Shown here: positions 29,946 to 40,975 of the stretch, in pieces
Layout of the letters: every line of letters starts with the position of its first letter
Position numbering within the stretch: position 1 is the stretch's first letter
NCBI GenBank assembly: GCA_963210315.1
Contig: OY723299.1
Coordinates: 744,001-808,000 of the forward strand
Direction of reading: 5' to 3'
DNA: 64,000 bases
Origin: Rhynchopus euleeides
Lineage: Eukaryota; Euglenozoa; Diplonemea; Diplonemida; Diplonemidae
Position numbers and translations under genes: made by a program
Notes under the pieces: model-generated
What the model was told of the DNA's origin: nothing
Seen by the model: only the letters and a program-made list of their open reading frames with translations
The model's database searches: none

Positions 29946-32900
29946 CTTCCCACCCGGGATAAGCGACTCGCAGATGCTGCGTATCTGCGCCTCCCCACGC
30001 ACGGGGACATCGAGACGAACCCAGGCCCCGCTATCACCCTGGCTTCCGTGAATGTGACGGCGCTGCTTCCTCACCTCGAGAAGATCACGCTGATCCCTGC
30101 CGACATCGTCTGTCTACAAGAAACTGCCCTGACCATGCACATGCAGGAAGAGGTATCGACGCACCTTTCCCAGGAGCGGATATGGTCCACGGCTTGGGGT
30201 GCACCCCGCGACGGCGTTAAAGGCAACCTTGTGAAAGGCACCAAAGGCGGAGTCGGCATCCTTGCGCGGAAGCCCGCCCCGCTCGTGCGCCTCTCCACCC
30301 CCACGACACTGGAACGTTTTGCAAGCGATGGCCGTTTTGTACACGCAAAGGTGGCAATCGGAGATGGTAGCTCCTTCCTGCACGTCCTATGCGTGTACGC
30401 CCCGTCGGGTCAGAAGCGGCGCAAGTCTGGGAAAACCTTCGCCGAACGGGAGCGACTCCTGCATGCGGTGCTGCTAGACTACGGCAGATGCTTGGGCGAC
30501 GTGCCGGTAGTGGTGATGGGCGACCTCAACACCGACAGGGATGCGTCGCCCACCCTCGCACATGCACTGGACAACTACTGGGCCGATGCTGCGGCACTGG
30601 CCGCACAGGCCACCGGCACCACGCCCCCTTCAACCTTCACCTCCACTACATGCGAGGGGACACGTATCGACTACGCGCTGCTGAACCCGATCGCAGCGCA
30701 GGCCCTTACGGCGTGCGATGTTCGGGACGTGGGAGTGCCGAACCACCTCTGCGTGACGATGACTCTCGACGTTCAGGTCTTCGACCAGACGTGCCTCAAA
30801 TACAGGGTCCCCAAGCAAATCCGCGTTCCTCGGGCCCCCCCCGGGGATACCACCGCGCCCCCTCCTACTCCATCCCTCTCGGGGTTCGAGGGAGCCCTGC
30901 GGCGGGGCGACCTTGACAATGCCTGGAAACTGCTCTGCGAAGCGTGCGAGACCTACCTCGTGCAATTGGCGGGACTTTCAGCTGGTGCCTCCCGCGCCTA
31001 CATCGGCCGTGGGGATGTACGCGAGCCACGGAAGGTCCGCCTGTGTGCGAGGGAATCACGGGCACCGGATGGGCTGGGAGCCGCGTCCTGCCGTGAGCTG
31101 AAACTGCGCGCTGCCATCCGACGCCTAGAGGAGTTGGTGGGCGCCCGCATGCGTCTTGGCAACGGCCTGCTGCCATACGATGTTTCACGCTGCTGGGAGA
31201 AGTGCAGAACACTGGTATGTGAGCTGCCCACCAACCAGGATGTGCCGGCTGGCGGCCGGCGCGACGGTACCCCGCCCCTTGCGGTGCTCCAACGCCTCCT
31301 CCACGGGACGCGCGCGGAGTGCCGACGGATTCTCTCTGAGGTGGTGCACCAGCGCCGAGGCCTGCTCCGCGACGACTTCCGGAGACGTTGCCGTGAGGAT
31401 GCGAAGAGTGTCGTGGCGATGCTGAAGGGAGAGACGCCCAGCACTGCCGACACGGTGCGGCGACCGGACGGGACCTTCACCGCCAACCTCGCTGAGATGG
31501 ACAGCATCCTGCAAGGAGCCTGGGACAGCATCCTGCGGCTGTACCCTGATCGCGTTGGGGAACCCGAATTTGCGCCGTTCATGGAGCGCTTCGGGAAATA
31601 CGTACACCACACTCCGATGACTATATCCGACATCACGGGGTCAGACCTCATCGCGCTGGCACAGATGAAGCTAGCGAAGTCCAAGTCGGGCACCTGCGGC
31701 GTCGACGGCTGGAGACTGGAAGAGGTTGCACTTCTGCCGGTGGGGCTAATGGATGGGTTTGCAGCCCTCTTCAACAGCATCGAGCGTACCGGCTCTTGGC
31801 CCGAGGCGCTGAGAACCGCACTGGTGACGCTCATCCCCAAGGGCGAATACGCTGGCGACCCGCTCGGACTTCGGCCCATCACGGTCACGAGCCTGGTGTA
31901 CCGCATATGGGCCTGCCGCCGTCTGCAGGATGTTGTCGTATGGCAGGAGGGCTGGATTGACCCCTCTCAACACGGCTTCCGCCCCGGCCACCGCGCCGAC
32001 GACGCGCTGATGGACCTCACGACCCAGATTGAGGAAACGCTCCTGGACACGGACACCTCGATCTACCTCCTGGCGCTCGACTTCTCGAAATGTTTCGACA
32101 GGGTACCCCAGCGCTTAGTCCTGGAGCTGGCGCGTGCAATGGGGCTGCACGAGCGCATCCTCCGGCCGCTGGAAGCGATGTACTCGCGCCTCCGCCGTCG
32201 CTTCAAGACCCCACTCGGAGTGGGGGGGGAGTTCGATGTGACGAACGGAATTCTTCAGGGCTGCCCATTGTCGGTCGTCCTCATCAACGCGCTGCTCTCC
32301 GTCCTGGTGAAAGCGATCCAGGAAGAGAGCGGGGGGGCCCTCAGCATATCGTACGCGGATGACGCCACTATCATCTCGCGTGTCTCTGAGGCGCTGACAC
32401 AACGTGGCGCGGACATCACGGGCGAGTTCTGCGCAATAACGGGAATGCGCCTAAACGAAAAGAAGACCATTGCCATGGGCGTGCATCGCGTGGACCCCTC
32501 CTCTGGCGCACGCCCTCGATATGTCGGCACCATCGCTGTAAATGGGGCCACCTTCCCCACCAAAACCGCCTCACCTGCACTAGGCGTGCGCGTCTGTGTG
32601 TCACCAGCGTTCATAGACCGCGGCGACGACGGACGGGCGAGTAAAGCGCATGCCCCCTTACGCCGCCTGGGCAGCTCGCCTGCGACCTTTGAGCAGCGAC
32701 ACGGCCTGATTGCTGGCGCAGTCATGCCCCGAGCGATCTTCGGTGGCTGGTATGCGCCCATTGACCACCGGGTCCTCCGCGACCTAGAGACCCGAGCCTC
32801 AAACTGCCTATACGGTGACCGCCATCCCTCCCGCAGCACCGCAGCGGCCCTCTCCATTGCCTCGAAGGGACACCTCCTTCACCCAGGAATCATAGTGCCG

Positions 32901-35579
32901 TATCGCATGCTGCTCCTACTTCTAGACTCCTGCCGCCGCCTACCAGAATTGATCCCGCGATTCAACCGCATTCGGGCCATGTATGCGCAAAAAACACGCA
33001 TCGACGTCCCCCTCGGGCCTATCGGGCTTGCGCTCAAAAAAGGACTGCCGCCGGCCTCCCTCACCTGCGGCGATGATGTTTCCCTCATATCTGCTCCAGG
33101 AGGTTCCGAACCACTGCTTTCACTCGAAGTGGCGGCACGGAACCATGTGCTACGCGAGGCGCTGCGTCACAACATCTGGCGAAGGCTTGCTATCTCCAGA
33201 CCCTCCTTCGGCGGTGTGGAGGACGGCGTTGACACCGTGCTGACAAACGACTTCTGGCTATCGTGTGGGGATCCTGTGCTCGCCGCTGCGATGCGCTGCA
33301 TTATTGTTGGGGGCGTGTTCCTGGCAGACCGCTGGGGACGCAATAAGCTTGGGGCTGCGACGGACTCCGCGCCTGACGGGCCGGAGGCCGAGCGCTCGAC
33401 CGCTCCTACTCCACCTCCTGTGACCGCTGCCGACCACGCCACAGCACCCGCGGACGGCGACGCTGCCGGTGACACCGATGATGACGACGACTCGTCGAGC
33501 TCAGCCCCGTCCGAGTTCGATGTCCTCGACGACTCGGGTGAGGTGCCCCTACCCCTCACAGCAACACAGCCGGAGCCGGGTAGCGACCGCCTCTGCCGGA
33601 ATTGCGATACGGGCTCCCCCGAAACCGTCACGCATCTCTTCTGGGAATGCCCTGCCCACAACGACGTCCGTGCCCGGGAGCGGTACGCGGGTCTCTGTGA
33701 GGAGCGCCTCTCATGGCCGCCCTGCCTAGCCAACTGGGGCATCATACCGAAACCCCTATCCGGTACGGTGCGGGCGAAGGACCTGCACCACCTAATGAGC
33801 ACGATAGTCGCCCGCAGAGATGTGCTGGAACGTGAGCGCCTCGGGGTATCCCCAACTGTTTGCGCGTGGGACGCAGCGCTAGCGCGACCCGCTGCGCCCC
33901 ATCAGTCCGACCTGGCCTCACTGCCGGACAACCCACCCCGCTGGACTCACGGAGAGTGCATCATGCGTGCCCTGCGGGCCTGGCTCGGTCGTCTCACCTG
34001 GACGAGGGAGGGGTCCGTCTCCTTCTGCGAGCTCGCCATCGACTTCGAGGTCTTCTCCGGGCTCGACGTCTGCCCGATCGCTACTGGCGCCCCGGCAGGA
34101 ACCCAGCCCGCCCCACTCAACATGCGTGGACGCATGATGGGGCAGATGTTGAAATACCTTGTCTCCCAGTGTGAAGCAGTTAACCTCCGCGCGCCCCTGC
34201 CTGGCGCGTTTGTCTCGCGTGTCTACTGCCTCCGCGCGGTGGGGGTGAAGGAAGTCTGGGGCGGTCTTGAGCCGCGCCCCCGCTTTGCCTGCCACGGGCT
34301 CACCACCCGTATCCTGATCGAGCAGATTCCCCGCGCGATCCACTGGGCCTCGAGCAAGTCGTGGGGCCTGGACCTTACCCCGTCGTATACCGAGGTGCCC
34401 GACCGGGACACGCGAAGCGAACAGTGGGACCCTACTCCCGTAGCCCCCACCCGTGACCCCCTCGACACGGTCAGCCCGAGGTCGGCGCCGTGCGGCGCTG
34501 AGCGCTATGCCCCCCGTTCGGAGGTGCTGGCTCGCAACGTCTGCAGGGCCCACTCCAAGCCCAAGTGCCATGACTGCGACGCGGCGGGGCACAACCGAAC
34601 CCTGCGAATGGAAGACTGCTGCCGGGCCCACCACCGCCAGGATGACGGACTGCCCGTGCAGTTCTGCAGCACGCACCGGCTGCTCCGCTGCGGCACCTGC
34701 AGCTCCTCCAACATGTGCTGCAAGCGTGGCCACCACGGCTGCCGCGACCATGACCTGCCCCCCTGCGGGGTCTGCGCCTCTCTGCCTGAGATGGATGACA
34801 GACGCCCCACCGCTTGCTGCAAGAAGGGCCACCACGCCCCTCCCGCCCCTGCGACGCCTGTGGAGGCAGACGCCCCCACCCCGCCGCCCCATGTGCCGCC
34901 AACCCCGCCCTTCCCAGAGGCGACTGCGCCTACCGTGGGGGATCTTCCCTCCACCACGCCACCCCGTGTGCCTGCGCCTCAGCCCTCCCCTGAAGCGACC
35001 CCGTGTCCCGCTACTCCCGAGCCCGCCACCCCTCCAGTTATCCTGAAGAGGCTGGCCCATACCGTGTGCTCCCCGGGCTCACCCCACCGCCACCTGATGC
35101 AGCCTCGTAGGAGGCTTTCACCCGACGGCGTCAGGCCATCCATCCCCGCCGTGGCGCAGCTGAAGCGCACCGCCTTAGAGGCGCATACCGGTTCCACCCC
35201 GGCACTGCCTGCCCAAAGGCCTAGGGTCGACCACGTGATCCCCACCGCTAACGCTGACGTTGACGTGGGCGCCGCTGATCCGGACCCACCTTCTCCTACT
35301 ACCTCCCCTCCCGACGGCGTGTCCGTTGACGCAGCCCTTCCCCAAAGGCCCCGTTCTGGTGCCTCTTCCTCCTCCGCCCGTGCGCGGTCACCGCACGCGC
35401 CTACAGGCTTCCGGGCCTACCTTAATCCTCCTTCCTCACGTAGCGCGTCACCGGGCGCTACAGACCGTGTGGCGCCTGCGCCTCCTCCTCCTCCTGTGTC
35501 ACTTCCCTCACCCCACCAGAGCAGCTCCTCTCTCAAACAAGGGGAGTCTACCGGGCCGCGGGCCCGCGTAGTTAAGTAG
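29946..35579 (+). CDS. LINE ORF2: 2A motif, APE endonuclease, RT, CCHC, Cys/His tail
   Basis: The frame is open from just after the ORF1 stop, about 1877 codons. The first 28 residues end in GDIETNPGP, a 2A-like recoding motif. The APE/EEP endonuclease follows at once (ASVNVTALL, CLQET, MGDLNTDR). The RT has TLIPKGEYAG, ALDFSKCFD, NGILQGCPLS and YADD (32352-32363). After an acidic linker comes C-x2-C-x9-H-x4-C (CRNCDTGSPETVTHLFWEC). A module similar to the (CA)n element follows (ELAIDFEVFSGL). At about 34540-34830 there are repeated CC-x3-HH and C-x2-C groups, then a Pro-rich end. There is no OTU and no RNase H. The RT and endonuclease motifs are intact. The first in-frame AUG at 30135 would remove the LQET catalytic strand, so it is not the functional start. 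Confidence 0.92.
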   Translation, partial: LPTRDKRLADAAYLRLPTHGDIETNPGPAITLASVNVTALLPHLEKITLIPADIVCLQETALTMHMQEEVSTHLSQERIWSTAWGAPRDGVKGNLVKGTKGGVGILARKPAPLVRLSTPTTLERFASDGRFVHAKVAIGDGSSFLHVLCVYAPSGQKRRKSGKTFAERERLLHAVLLDYGRCLGDVPVVVMGDLNTDRDASPTLAHALDNYWADAAALAAQATGTTPPSTFTSTTCEGTRIDYALLNPIAAQALTACDVRDVGVPNHLCVTMTLDVQVFDQTCLKYRVPKQIRVPRAPPGDTTAPPPTPSLSGFEGALRRGDLDNAWKLLCEACETYLVQLAGLSAGASRAYIGRGDVREPRKVRLCARESRAPDGLGAASCRELKLRAAIRRLEELVGARMRLGNGLLPYDVSRCWEKCRTLVCELPTNQDVPAGGRRDGTPPLAVLQRLLHGTRAECRRILSEVVHQRRGLLRDDFRRRCREDAKSVVAMLKGETPSTADTVRRPDGTFTANLAEMDSILQGAWDSILRLYPDRVGEPEFAPFMERFGKYVHHTPMTISDITGSDLIALAQMKLAKSKSGTCGVDGWRLEEVALLPVGLMDGFAALFNSIERTGSWPEALRTALVTLIPKGEYAGDPLGLRPITVTSLVYRIWACRRLQDVVVWQEGWIDPSQHGFRPGHRADDALMDLTTQIEETLLDTDTSIYLLALDFSKCFDRVPQRLVLELARAMGLHERILRPLEAMYSRLRRRFKTPLGVGGEFDVTNGILQGCPLSVVLINALLSVLVKAIQEESGGALSISYADDATIISRVSEALTQRGADITGEFCAITGMRLNEKKTIAMGVHRVDPSSGARPRYVGTIAVNGATFPTKTASPALGVRVCVSPAFIDRGDDGRASKAHAPLRRLGSSPATFEQRHGLIAGAVMPRAIFGGWYAPIDHRVLRDLETRASNCLYGDRHPSRSTAAALSIASKGHLLHPGIIVPYRMLLLLLDSCRRLPELIPRFNRIRAMYAQKTRIDVPLGPIGLALKKGLPPASLTCGDDVSLISAPGGSEPLLSLEVAARNHVLREALRHNIWRRLAISRPSFGGVEDGVDTVLTNDFWLSCGDPVLAAAMRCIIVGGVFLADRWGRNKLGAATDSAPDGPEAERSTAPTPPPVTAADHATAPADGDAAGDTDDDDDSSSSAPSEFDVLDDSGEVPLPLTATQPEPGSDRLCRNCDTGSPETVTHLFWECPAHNDVRARERYAGLCEERLSWPPCLANWGIIPKPLSGTVRAKDLHHLMSTIVARRDVLERERLGVSPTVCAWDAALARPAAPHQSDLASLPDNPPRWTHGECIMRALRAWLGRLTWTREGSVSFCELAIDFEVFSGLDVCPIATGAPAGTQPAPLNMRGRMMGQMLKYLVSQCEAVNLRAPLPGAFVSRVYCLRAVGVKEVWGGLEPRPRFACHGLTTRILIEQIPRAIHWASSKSWGLDLTPSYTEVPDRDTRSEQWDPTPVAPTRDPLDTVSPRSAPCGAERYAPRSEVLARNVCRAHSKPKCHDCDAAGHNRTLRMEDCCRAHHRQDDGLPVQFCSTHRLLRCGTCSSSNMCCKRGHHGCRDHDLPPCGVCASLPEMDDRRPTACCKKGHHAPPAPATPVEADAPTPPPHVPPTPPFPEATAPTVGDLPSTTPPRVPAPQPSPEATPCPATPEPATPPVILKRLAHTVCSPGSPHRHLMQPRRRLSPDGVRPSIPAVAQLKRTALEAHTGSTPALPAQRPRVDHVIPTANADVDVGAADPDPPSPTTSPPDGVSVDAALPQRPRSGASSSSARARSPHAPTGFRAYLNPPSSRSASPGATDRVAPAPPPPPVSLPSPHQSSSSLKQGESTGPRARVVK
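30006..30029 (+). other. 2A-like ribosome-skipping motif DIETNPGP
   Basis: Eight codons matching the 2A consensus D-(V/I)-E-x-N-P-G-P, in frame with ORF2 and, across the TGA, with ORF1. The preceding residues (RLADAAYLRLPTHG) have the helical, Leu/Arg-rich character usual upstream of 2A. Skipping between the final Gly and Pro would release ORF2 starting at Pro, a few residues before the endonuclease. 2A sequences have been reported in APE-type LINEs of other eukaryotes. Confidence 0.85.
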
Positions 35580-35634
35580 ACGACACCCTTGGGGTGCGAG
35601 TATTTTCGTTTCGGGGATATTCACACTATAAGCA

Positions 35635-35797
<163 letters not shown>

Positions 35798-35992
35798 ACC
35801 TCGGAGATATGACTGTGTCTGCAATGCGTGCCGTGCCTCAACATGACTTTGATGGGGTTCCACACACATACTCAGTCTTCTCCCACAGATGTTAACTCAA
35901 CTCGCCTTTTTTTTGGGTTTTCTATAACCCCACAACACCCCTGCAATGCGTGAGAGGTTCTTTTTTTGCTCCGACAAAACAAAAACAGCCAA

Positions 35993-38900
35993 TCACGACT
36001 TTGTCGAGTCGGTGCTGCGGGGGCGGAGGCGAGACTTGATCCTGTTGATGTACTTCCGCACGCTCGGGTCGGGGTTGCTCTCCATCAAAGCGCTCTCCAC
36101 GCTCGTGATGGTTTCCTCAAACCCCTCCGCAACCAGGACCTGTCGGCACTCGTCGAAGGAGCAGAAATTCCCCAGGGAGAAGAGCGCAATCTTCCGCGCA
36201 GACCCAGTGTCGCTCTTCAGGGTCTTCACCAACGCCTGCACAGCACCACACCTCACGAGGTCCCCTGCGAGGAGACCGGAGTTGCGGAGCAGATTCCCCA
36301 ACGCGCCAGACGCGTTTGCGCGTGTCTTCTCCTCCGCGTCACTCAGCAGGTTGATCAAGGCAGGGATGGATGCCTTCAGGTCCGGATAGAGCGAGTCGTT
36401 GTGGAACCCGGCGTTCCCCACTGCGAAGCAGGCGAACTTCCTCACACTCACGCTCGGGTCTTTGCAGCGGGTTATAATCTCCTCGATGAGTTTGTTCTTC
36501 TTGAGATGCTCATAGAAGAACGACGAATGCCTGCATAGGTTTCCGAGAAGGTTGCACACCTTTGCCCTAACATTCGCATCGTCGTGATGCGCCAGAGCCA
36601 GCAACGAACCATACGCATCACTCCTGTGTATCGCGGCGTAGTTATCTTGGTTCAGCCTGGCGAGCTGCGAGATGATGTTCAACGTGTCGATGAGGAGGGG
36701 CTCCGGATTTGACATGGCGAGCAGCTTGTGCGTCCGCTCCACCGACACCCCATCTGCAACGAGGAACTGCTTTGCGAAGTGCTGCGACCCGAGCACCAAC
36801 CTGCAGAGGAGTGACATCGGCTGCGCCCAGGTCTCGGGGCTGTTGGGCACCACATCCAATACTGCCAGAGAGTGCTCCACTAGGCCCTCGCGGTACATCG
36901 CCTGCTGCACAACCGTGACGGTCTTCTCATCCAGAACAGCCTTCGACTGGGGCTGAGAGGGGGCGTCGGAGCCCTGCTGCTGCTGCCCCTCCGCACCCCC
37001 GCCGCCCCCCGTGGAGCTGGTTGCAAACGGGAGGGTGAGGATCGCGATGCACAGCTTGACAACCCGGAGGCATGCGGGGTGGCCCCCGTTGCGCGCCACA
37101 GGCCACCGCATCAGCTGGGAGAGGTGCGTGTTCCGGAGGTAGCCTATCACGCACTTCAGGAGGTCCTGCGACCCCAGCAGGCCGGCGTGCTGGAGGCAGG
37201 CCCCGTGGATGGCTTTGAGGGACGCTTCCACTCCTGCGGGGGACAGCGCGCTGCGGGGCTCGGGGCTTTGCAGGAAGGAGACTAGCGTTGCGGCAATCCC
37301 CTCCAGCTGTTTAGGGGACTGTGGGGTCACCGCCTTCCCCTGCTGCTGGAGACCCTTTGGCGAGGCGAGCATTGCCGCGAGGAGGAGGGGCGCCCCGTCA
37401 ACCAGGCCCAGGTCGGGGAAGCCGTACCCCGACCCGTCGAGGCGGTGGCTGCCTGCGTCGACACCCTTTGCCCTTTCGAACAGCGAGAGGCATGCCGCGA
37501 TGCCACCCTTTGCAAGGTCGCCCCCCTTCTGCGAGGTGGCGGGTGCGCCGACCAGCATAATCTTCGCGATAAAATCCGCCGCAATGCACTGCAGCAGCAG
37601 CGTCTCCGCGGAGTCATGCGACCCCGCCCCCCCTTTCCCAGAGGCAGACCACCCCGCCTGCGGTGGCACAGGTTTGGGGAGGGTCGACCCCCCGCCATTC
37701 CCGATCTTCCCGCCGCCGCCACCACCTCCACCCCCACCCCCTGGGTTCGCAAGGAGGGTGGTGATGCAGAAGTCCATCAGAGGCCCGACCTTCCCCCCAA
37801 GGGGTGATGTGAAGAAGGGGTTGTCCCGCACGCCGCTGCCAGCGGGGTTTGCCGGGGTGGAGGGGGGGGACAGCGTCCCGATCGGGATCTGTCCCTCCTC
37901 CGCGCAGTGCCTCGCGCAGAGGAGCCTCTGGCAGACCAGGAGGAACATGAAGGCCTGGGGTGCGGGACACACCCCTCCTGGCACCCCGCGCCGCGCTCCG
38001 GAGCCGCCCCCTCCGGGGGAACTCGGGGGGGTCACGCCAGACCCTCCACCCCCAGCTCCATCCCCGGCGCCAACGCCATCCCCCTGTTGCTGGGAAGAGG
38101 AAGGCCTCGCGTCATCTCCGCCTGCTGTCTCCTCCTGTGCGCCTTTGCCAGATCCGTTTGCCTGCGGCGCAGCAGATTGGGCAGCTTGGGGCTGGCTGGG
38201 GTCAGGATGCTGCTGCTGCTGCTGCTGGTGTGACGCGAAGGGGTTTGACCCAGCGGCGGAGGAGGCGAGGTCCGCCAGGCCCTCGCAGGCCTCTGCGTTG
38301 CCGAGGATCTGGAGGCAGATCTCGGGGGAGGCACGGCAGATCTGGTACAGCACGGAGAGGGCGTGGAACGCCGGGGTGGCGGAGGCATCACCCCCGCCCC
38401 CACCGCCTGCCCCATCGCGGGCAGCCGAAACCAGCTTCAGGATAAACGCTGTCCCAATCGGCGGGTCACCTCCCCGGCGGCAGATCTCTGCGAGCTTTCC
38501 TCGGGTCAAGGCATCAGGGGGCCCCTGGCTGGCCCAAGCAAACCCCCTTGCGGCGTCTGTGCTAGGGAAAGGCAGCAGGGGCCCCACATGGGGCTGTACG
38601 ATCTCCTTGAGGAGCTTGAGGCAGTCAAGCGTCACAGCCTGCTGGGGGTGCCTTGTGATGGTCGGGACAAGGCTTGCGAGCAGGTTGGAAGAGTCGACGT
38701 TTTCATAAACCTGCATGCTCTGGAAGGGTGTGTTGGAGGTTTGGAGGAGCATGCTGTAGAGCCCGCGCAGGGCCTCGTTTGTCTCCTGCACATTCGTCGA
38801 GGTGGGGCTGATCAGCGCGATGTTCTGCGGGGAGAGGGTCAGCTGGATCTGCTGGGCAAACTGGCGGCTCCCGACGACGCCACCGCCCCGCGTGTCCCCA

Positions 38901-39937
38901 TCGCTGCCGCGCTGCGATGAGCCCGGTTTTGAGTCCTTCCGGGGTGAGGTTGTGCCCTTCCCCGCAGCGGCCAGAGCCCCGGCAGTGGGCATTCCACCCC
39001 CTGTCTTAGCCAGGCCATATGAGAATATGCCAAGTCTTTCCCTCATGCGTGCGTCGAGAGCGGCACGCTGTGTGGAGAGGGATTCGTCTTCGTCATTCTG
39101 TCTGACAAACTCGTGGTCCAAAAGGTGCGGCCAGTCCAGGCGTGACGACGGGTGTTTGTTGAGCAGCCCCTTGAGAAACGAGCGGAACCCCGGCGAGATC
39201 TGATCCGGAAATTTCACGGGATCCTTGATAATCAGGTGGATCAGGGAGTAGATGTTGTTGGTGTAAAACGGGGGGACCCCATAGAACAGCTCGTAGAGAA
39301 TGCACCCGAGGGACCAGAGGTCCACCGTGTGGTTGTAAGGCTGCTCCTGCACAAGCTCGGGTGCCATATAAAGCGGGGTCCCCTTGATGGAGGTCAGCAC
39401 CATGGTGTTGCAAGACATGGCTCGGGCAAAGCCGAAGTCGCAGAGTTTGACAGTCCCGTTTCTTCCAATGAGAATATTCTGCGGCTTCATGTCTCGGTGG
39501 ATGATCCGGTTGGAATGCAGGTAGTACAGCGCCTGGACAAGCTGTTTTGCAATCTTCTGGACAATCTGCTCAGGCAGGCAGCGGTCATCCTCTAGGATCT
39601 CGTAGAGCTCACCTTGGGCGTACTCCATAACTACGACAAACTCTGTTCGGGTTTCGAAGGCATCTAATAGCATAATGATATTCTCATGGTTGAGTGTAGT
39701 CATGATCTCGAGCTCGGCACGAAGCGTCCTCAGCTCCTTCTCCGATTTACCCTTCTTGCTGATGAACTTCATTGCGACAATATGGCCTGTATATTTCCGC
39801 CGGGCTTTATACACCTTGCCAAACGACCCCTCTCCAATCAACTCCAGGATATGGTAGTTCTTCATCCCATCCGTTTCGCTCGCATCGCCCTCACTCCCAC
39901 CCCCCTGCACCGACGGGGTGGGGCTCAGGGGGGGCAT
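35993..39937 (-). CDS. STK36: Fused/STK36-like Ser/Thr protein kinase with ARM repeats
   Basis: 1314 residues in one uninterrupted frame from an ATG at 39937; a second Met at residue 25 just before the kinase domain is an alternative start. The kinase domain is at about 25-285: glycine loop GEGSFGKVY, Lys57 in VAMKF, catalytic HRD 147-149, DFG 167-169, activation end GTPLYMAPE. The sequence around YEILEDD and the short activation loop are typical of the Fused family. A long Gly/Pro/Gln-rich insertion (about 580-770) is followed by helical repeats, clearest at the C terminus ([41 protein letters not shown]), which are armadillo/HEAT-like as in STK36 and plant TIO. Fused kinases act in Hedgehog signalling and cilia in animals and in cytokinesis in plants; in a flagellate protist a ciliary or microtubule role is the natural inference. 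No intron is visible. The stop is TGA. Confidence 0.9.
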   Translation of the reverse strand: MPPLSPTPSVQGGGSEGDASETDGMKNYHILELIGEGSFGKVYKARRKYTGHIVAMKFISKKGKSEKELRTLRAELEIMTTLNHENIIMLLDAFETRTEFVVVMEYAQGELYEILEDDRCLPEQIVQKIAKQLVQALYYLHSNRIIHRDMKPQNILIGRNGTVKLCDFGFARAMSCNTMVLTSIKGTPLYMAPELVQEQPYNHTVDLWSLGCILYELFYGVPPFYTNNIYSLIHLIIKDPVKFPDQISPGFRSFLKGLLNKHPSSRLDWPHLLDHEFVRQNDEDESLSTQRAALDARMRERLGIFSYGLAKTGGGMPTAGALAAAGKGTTSPRKDSKPGSSQRGSDGDTRGGGVVGSRQFAQQIQLTLSPQNIALISPTSTNVQETNEALRGLYSMLLQTSNTPFQSMQVYENVDSSNLLASLVPTITRHPQQAVTLDCLKLLKEIVQPHVGPLLPFPSTDAARGFAWASQGPPDALTRGKLAEICRRGGDPPIGTAFILKLVSAARDGAGGGGGGDASATPAFHALSVLYQICRASPEICLQILGNAEACEGLADLASSAAGSNPFASHQQQQQQHPDPSQPQAAQSAAPQANGSGKGAQEETAGGDDARPSSSQQQGDGVGAGDGAGGGGSGVTPPSSPGGGGSGARRGVPGGVCPAPQAFMFLLVCQRLLCARHCAEEGQIPIGTLSPPSTPANPAGSGVRDNPFFTSPLGGKVGPLMDFCITTLLANPGGGGGGGGGGGKIGNGGGSTLPKPVPPQAGWSASGKGGAGSHDSAETLLLQCIAADFIAKIMLVGAPATSQKGGDLAKGGIAACLSLFERAKGVDAGSHRLDGSGYGFPDLGLVDGAPLLLAAMLASPKGLQQQGKAVTPQSPKQLEGIAATLVSFLQSPEPRSALSPAGVEASLKAIHGACLQHAGLLGSQDLLKCVIGYLRNTHLSQLMRWPVARNGGHPACLRVVKLCIAILTLPFATSSTGGGGGAEGQQQQGSDAPSQPQSKAVLDEKTVTVVQQAMYREGLVEHSLAVLDVVPNSPETWAQPMSLLCRLVLGSQHFAKQFLVADGVSVERTHKLLAMSNPEPLLIDTLNIISQLARLNQDNYAAIHRSDAYGSLLALAHHDDANVRAKVCNLLGNLCRHSSFFYEHLKKNKLIEEIITRCKDPSVSVRKFACFAVGNAGFHNDSLYPDLKASIPALINLLSDAEEKTRANASGALGNLLRNSGLLAGDLVRCGAVQALVKTLKSDTGSARKIALFSLGNFCSFDECRQVLVAEGFEETITSVESALMESNPDPSVRKYINRIKSRLRPRSTDSTKS

Positions 39938-40975
39938 TGCCTTGCAACCACCCCCACCACCACCCTACGTCCCCCCACCCCACCCCACTCCCTGTATCCC
40001 CCCCCCCCGGCCTGGCACCCCAGCTGAAGAAGAAGAACGGCAGGATGGGGGGGGGGGGGTGTGGTAGTGAAATAGAAGCAGAAGGGAGCACAAGAATGAT
40101 CACCCTTCACTCGTTATGCAGGATGGGGGGGGGGTCAGTAAACACGACCTCCGGGTCCCTCCGGACACCCCACACAAAAATGTCCCCCCCCCACCCGTCC
40201 CTCCTGCGGGTTTGAGTCAGCGCATGCGCTGTGAGGGCCAAAGAAGGGAGGGGGGGTGGGTGGGGGTGGCAATAGAAAATTGGGGAGGAGGTCCCGTGTG
40301 TGTGTTGTATGTGTGGCGGCTATCCCCCTGCATGTGGGTGTGGGGTGGGTGGGAGTCAGAGGGGGAGGGGGGCTCAACACTTAACAGGAGGAGGTGGGGC
40401 AGGGCCGTGTGTGGTGTCACCATCTCAGGCAGGACGGTGTGTGCGGAACAGCACAGCACAAAGGATGACAAGAGACACGGTGCACGTCTCGCACTCCATG
40501 TGACGCAAGGGCGACGAAGGCGCCTGTGCATCTAAGGCATAGGATATGCTCTGAACAGCAGCGCCGCAGCGGTGCACCTCGCTGTGTAGGGTGTCAGTCT
40601 CGTCTTCTATATGTGTGTAATCAGACAGCGTGGTGCTGTCATACGCAAATTGCCAAATCATATAGTTTGTCATCATGTTCACAGGACGAACGGGGAGGCG
40701 TCCACAACACACCTCTGACAGGTGTGTCGCAACCAGCAACAGGGTTGGTGCTGCACGCAGCCAACCCACAGAAACACGTAATGACCTGCGGTTGGCAAAG
40801 GGAGATGGGGAAATCGGGCTCCTGTGGGGTGGGCTGGGTCTACGCTCTCTCTGCCGGCTTCCACCCCCAGTCAAAGAGTCTGGGTTTTGTTTGTGCGCAC
40901 TAGTGGAAGAGGGGGGGTCAGCAAAAAAGACCCGCAAACCCACGCACGCGTTCGATTCTACTGTGTGCTTATTTG
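39938..40975. other. intergenic, kinase 5' side, no gene seen
   Basis: About 1 kb with G runs (for example 40046-40062) and C runs. It lies between the start of the minus-strand kinase and the 3' end of the minus-strand DUF4116-like gene. Open frames here have compositional character only. Confidence 0.6.
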
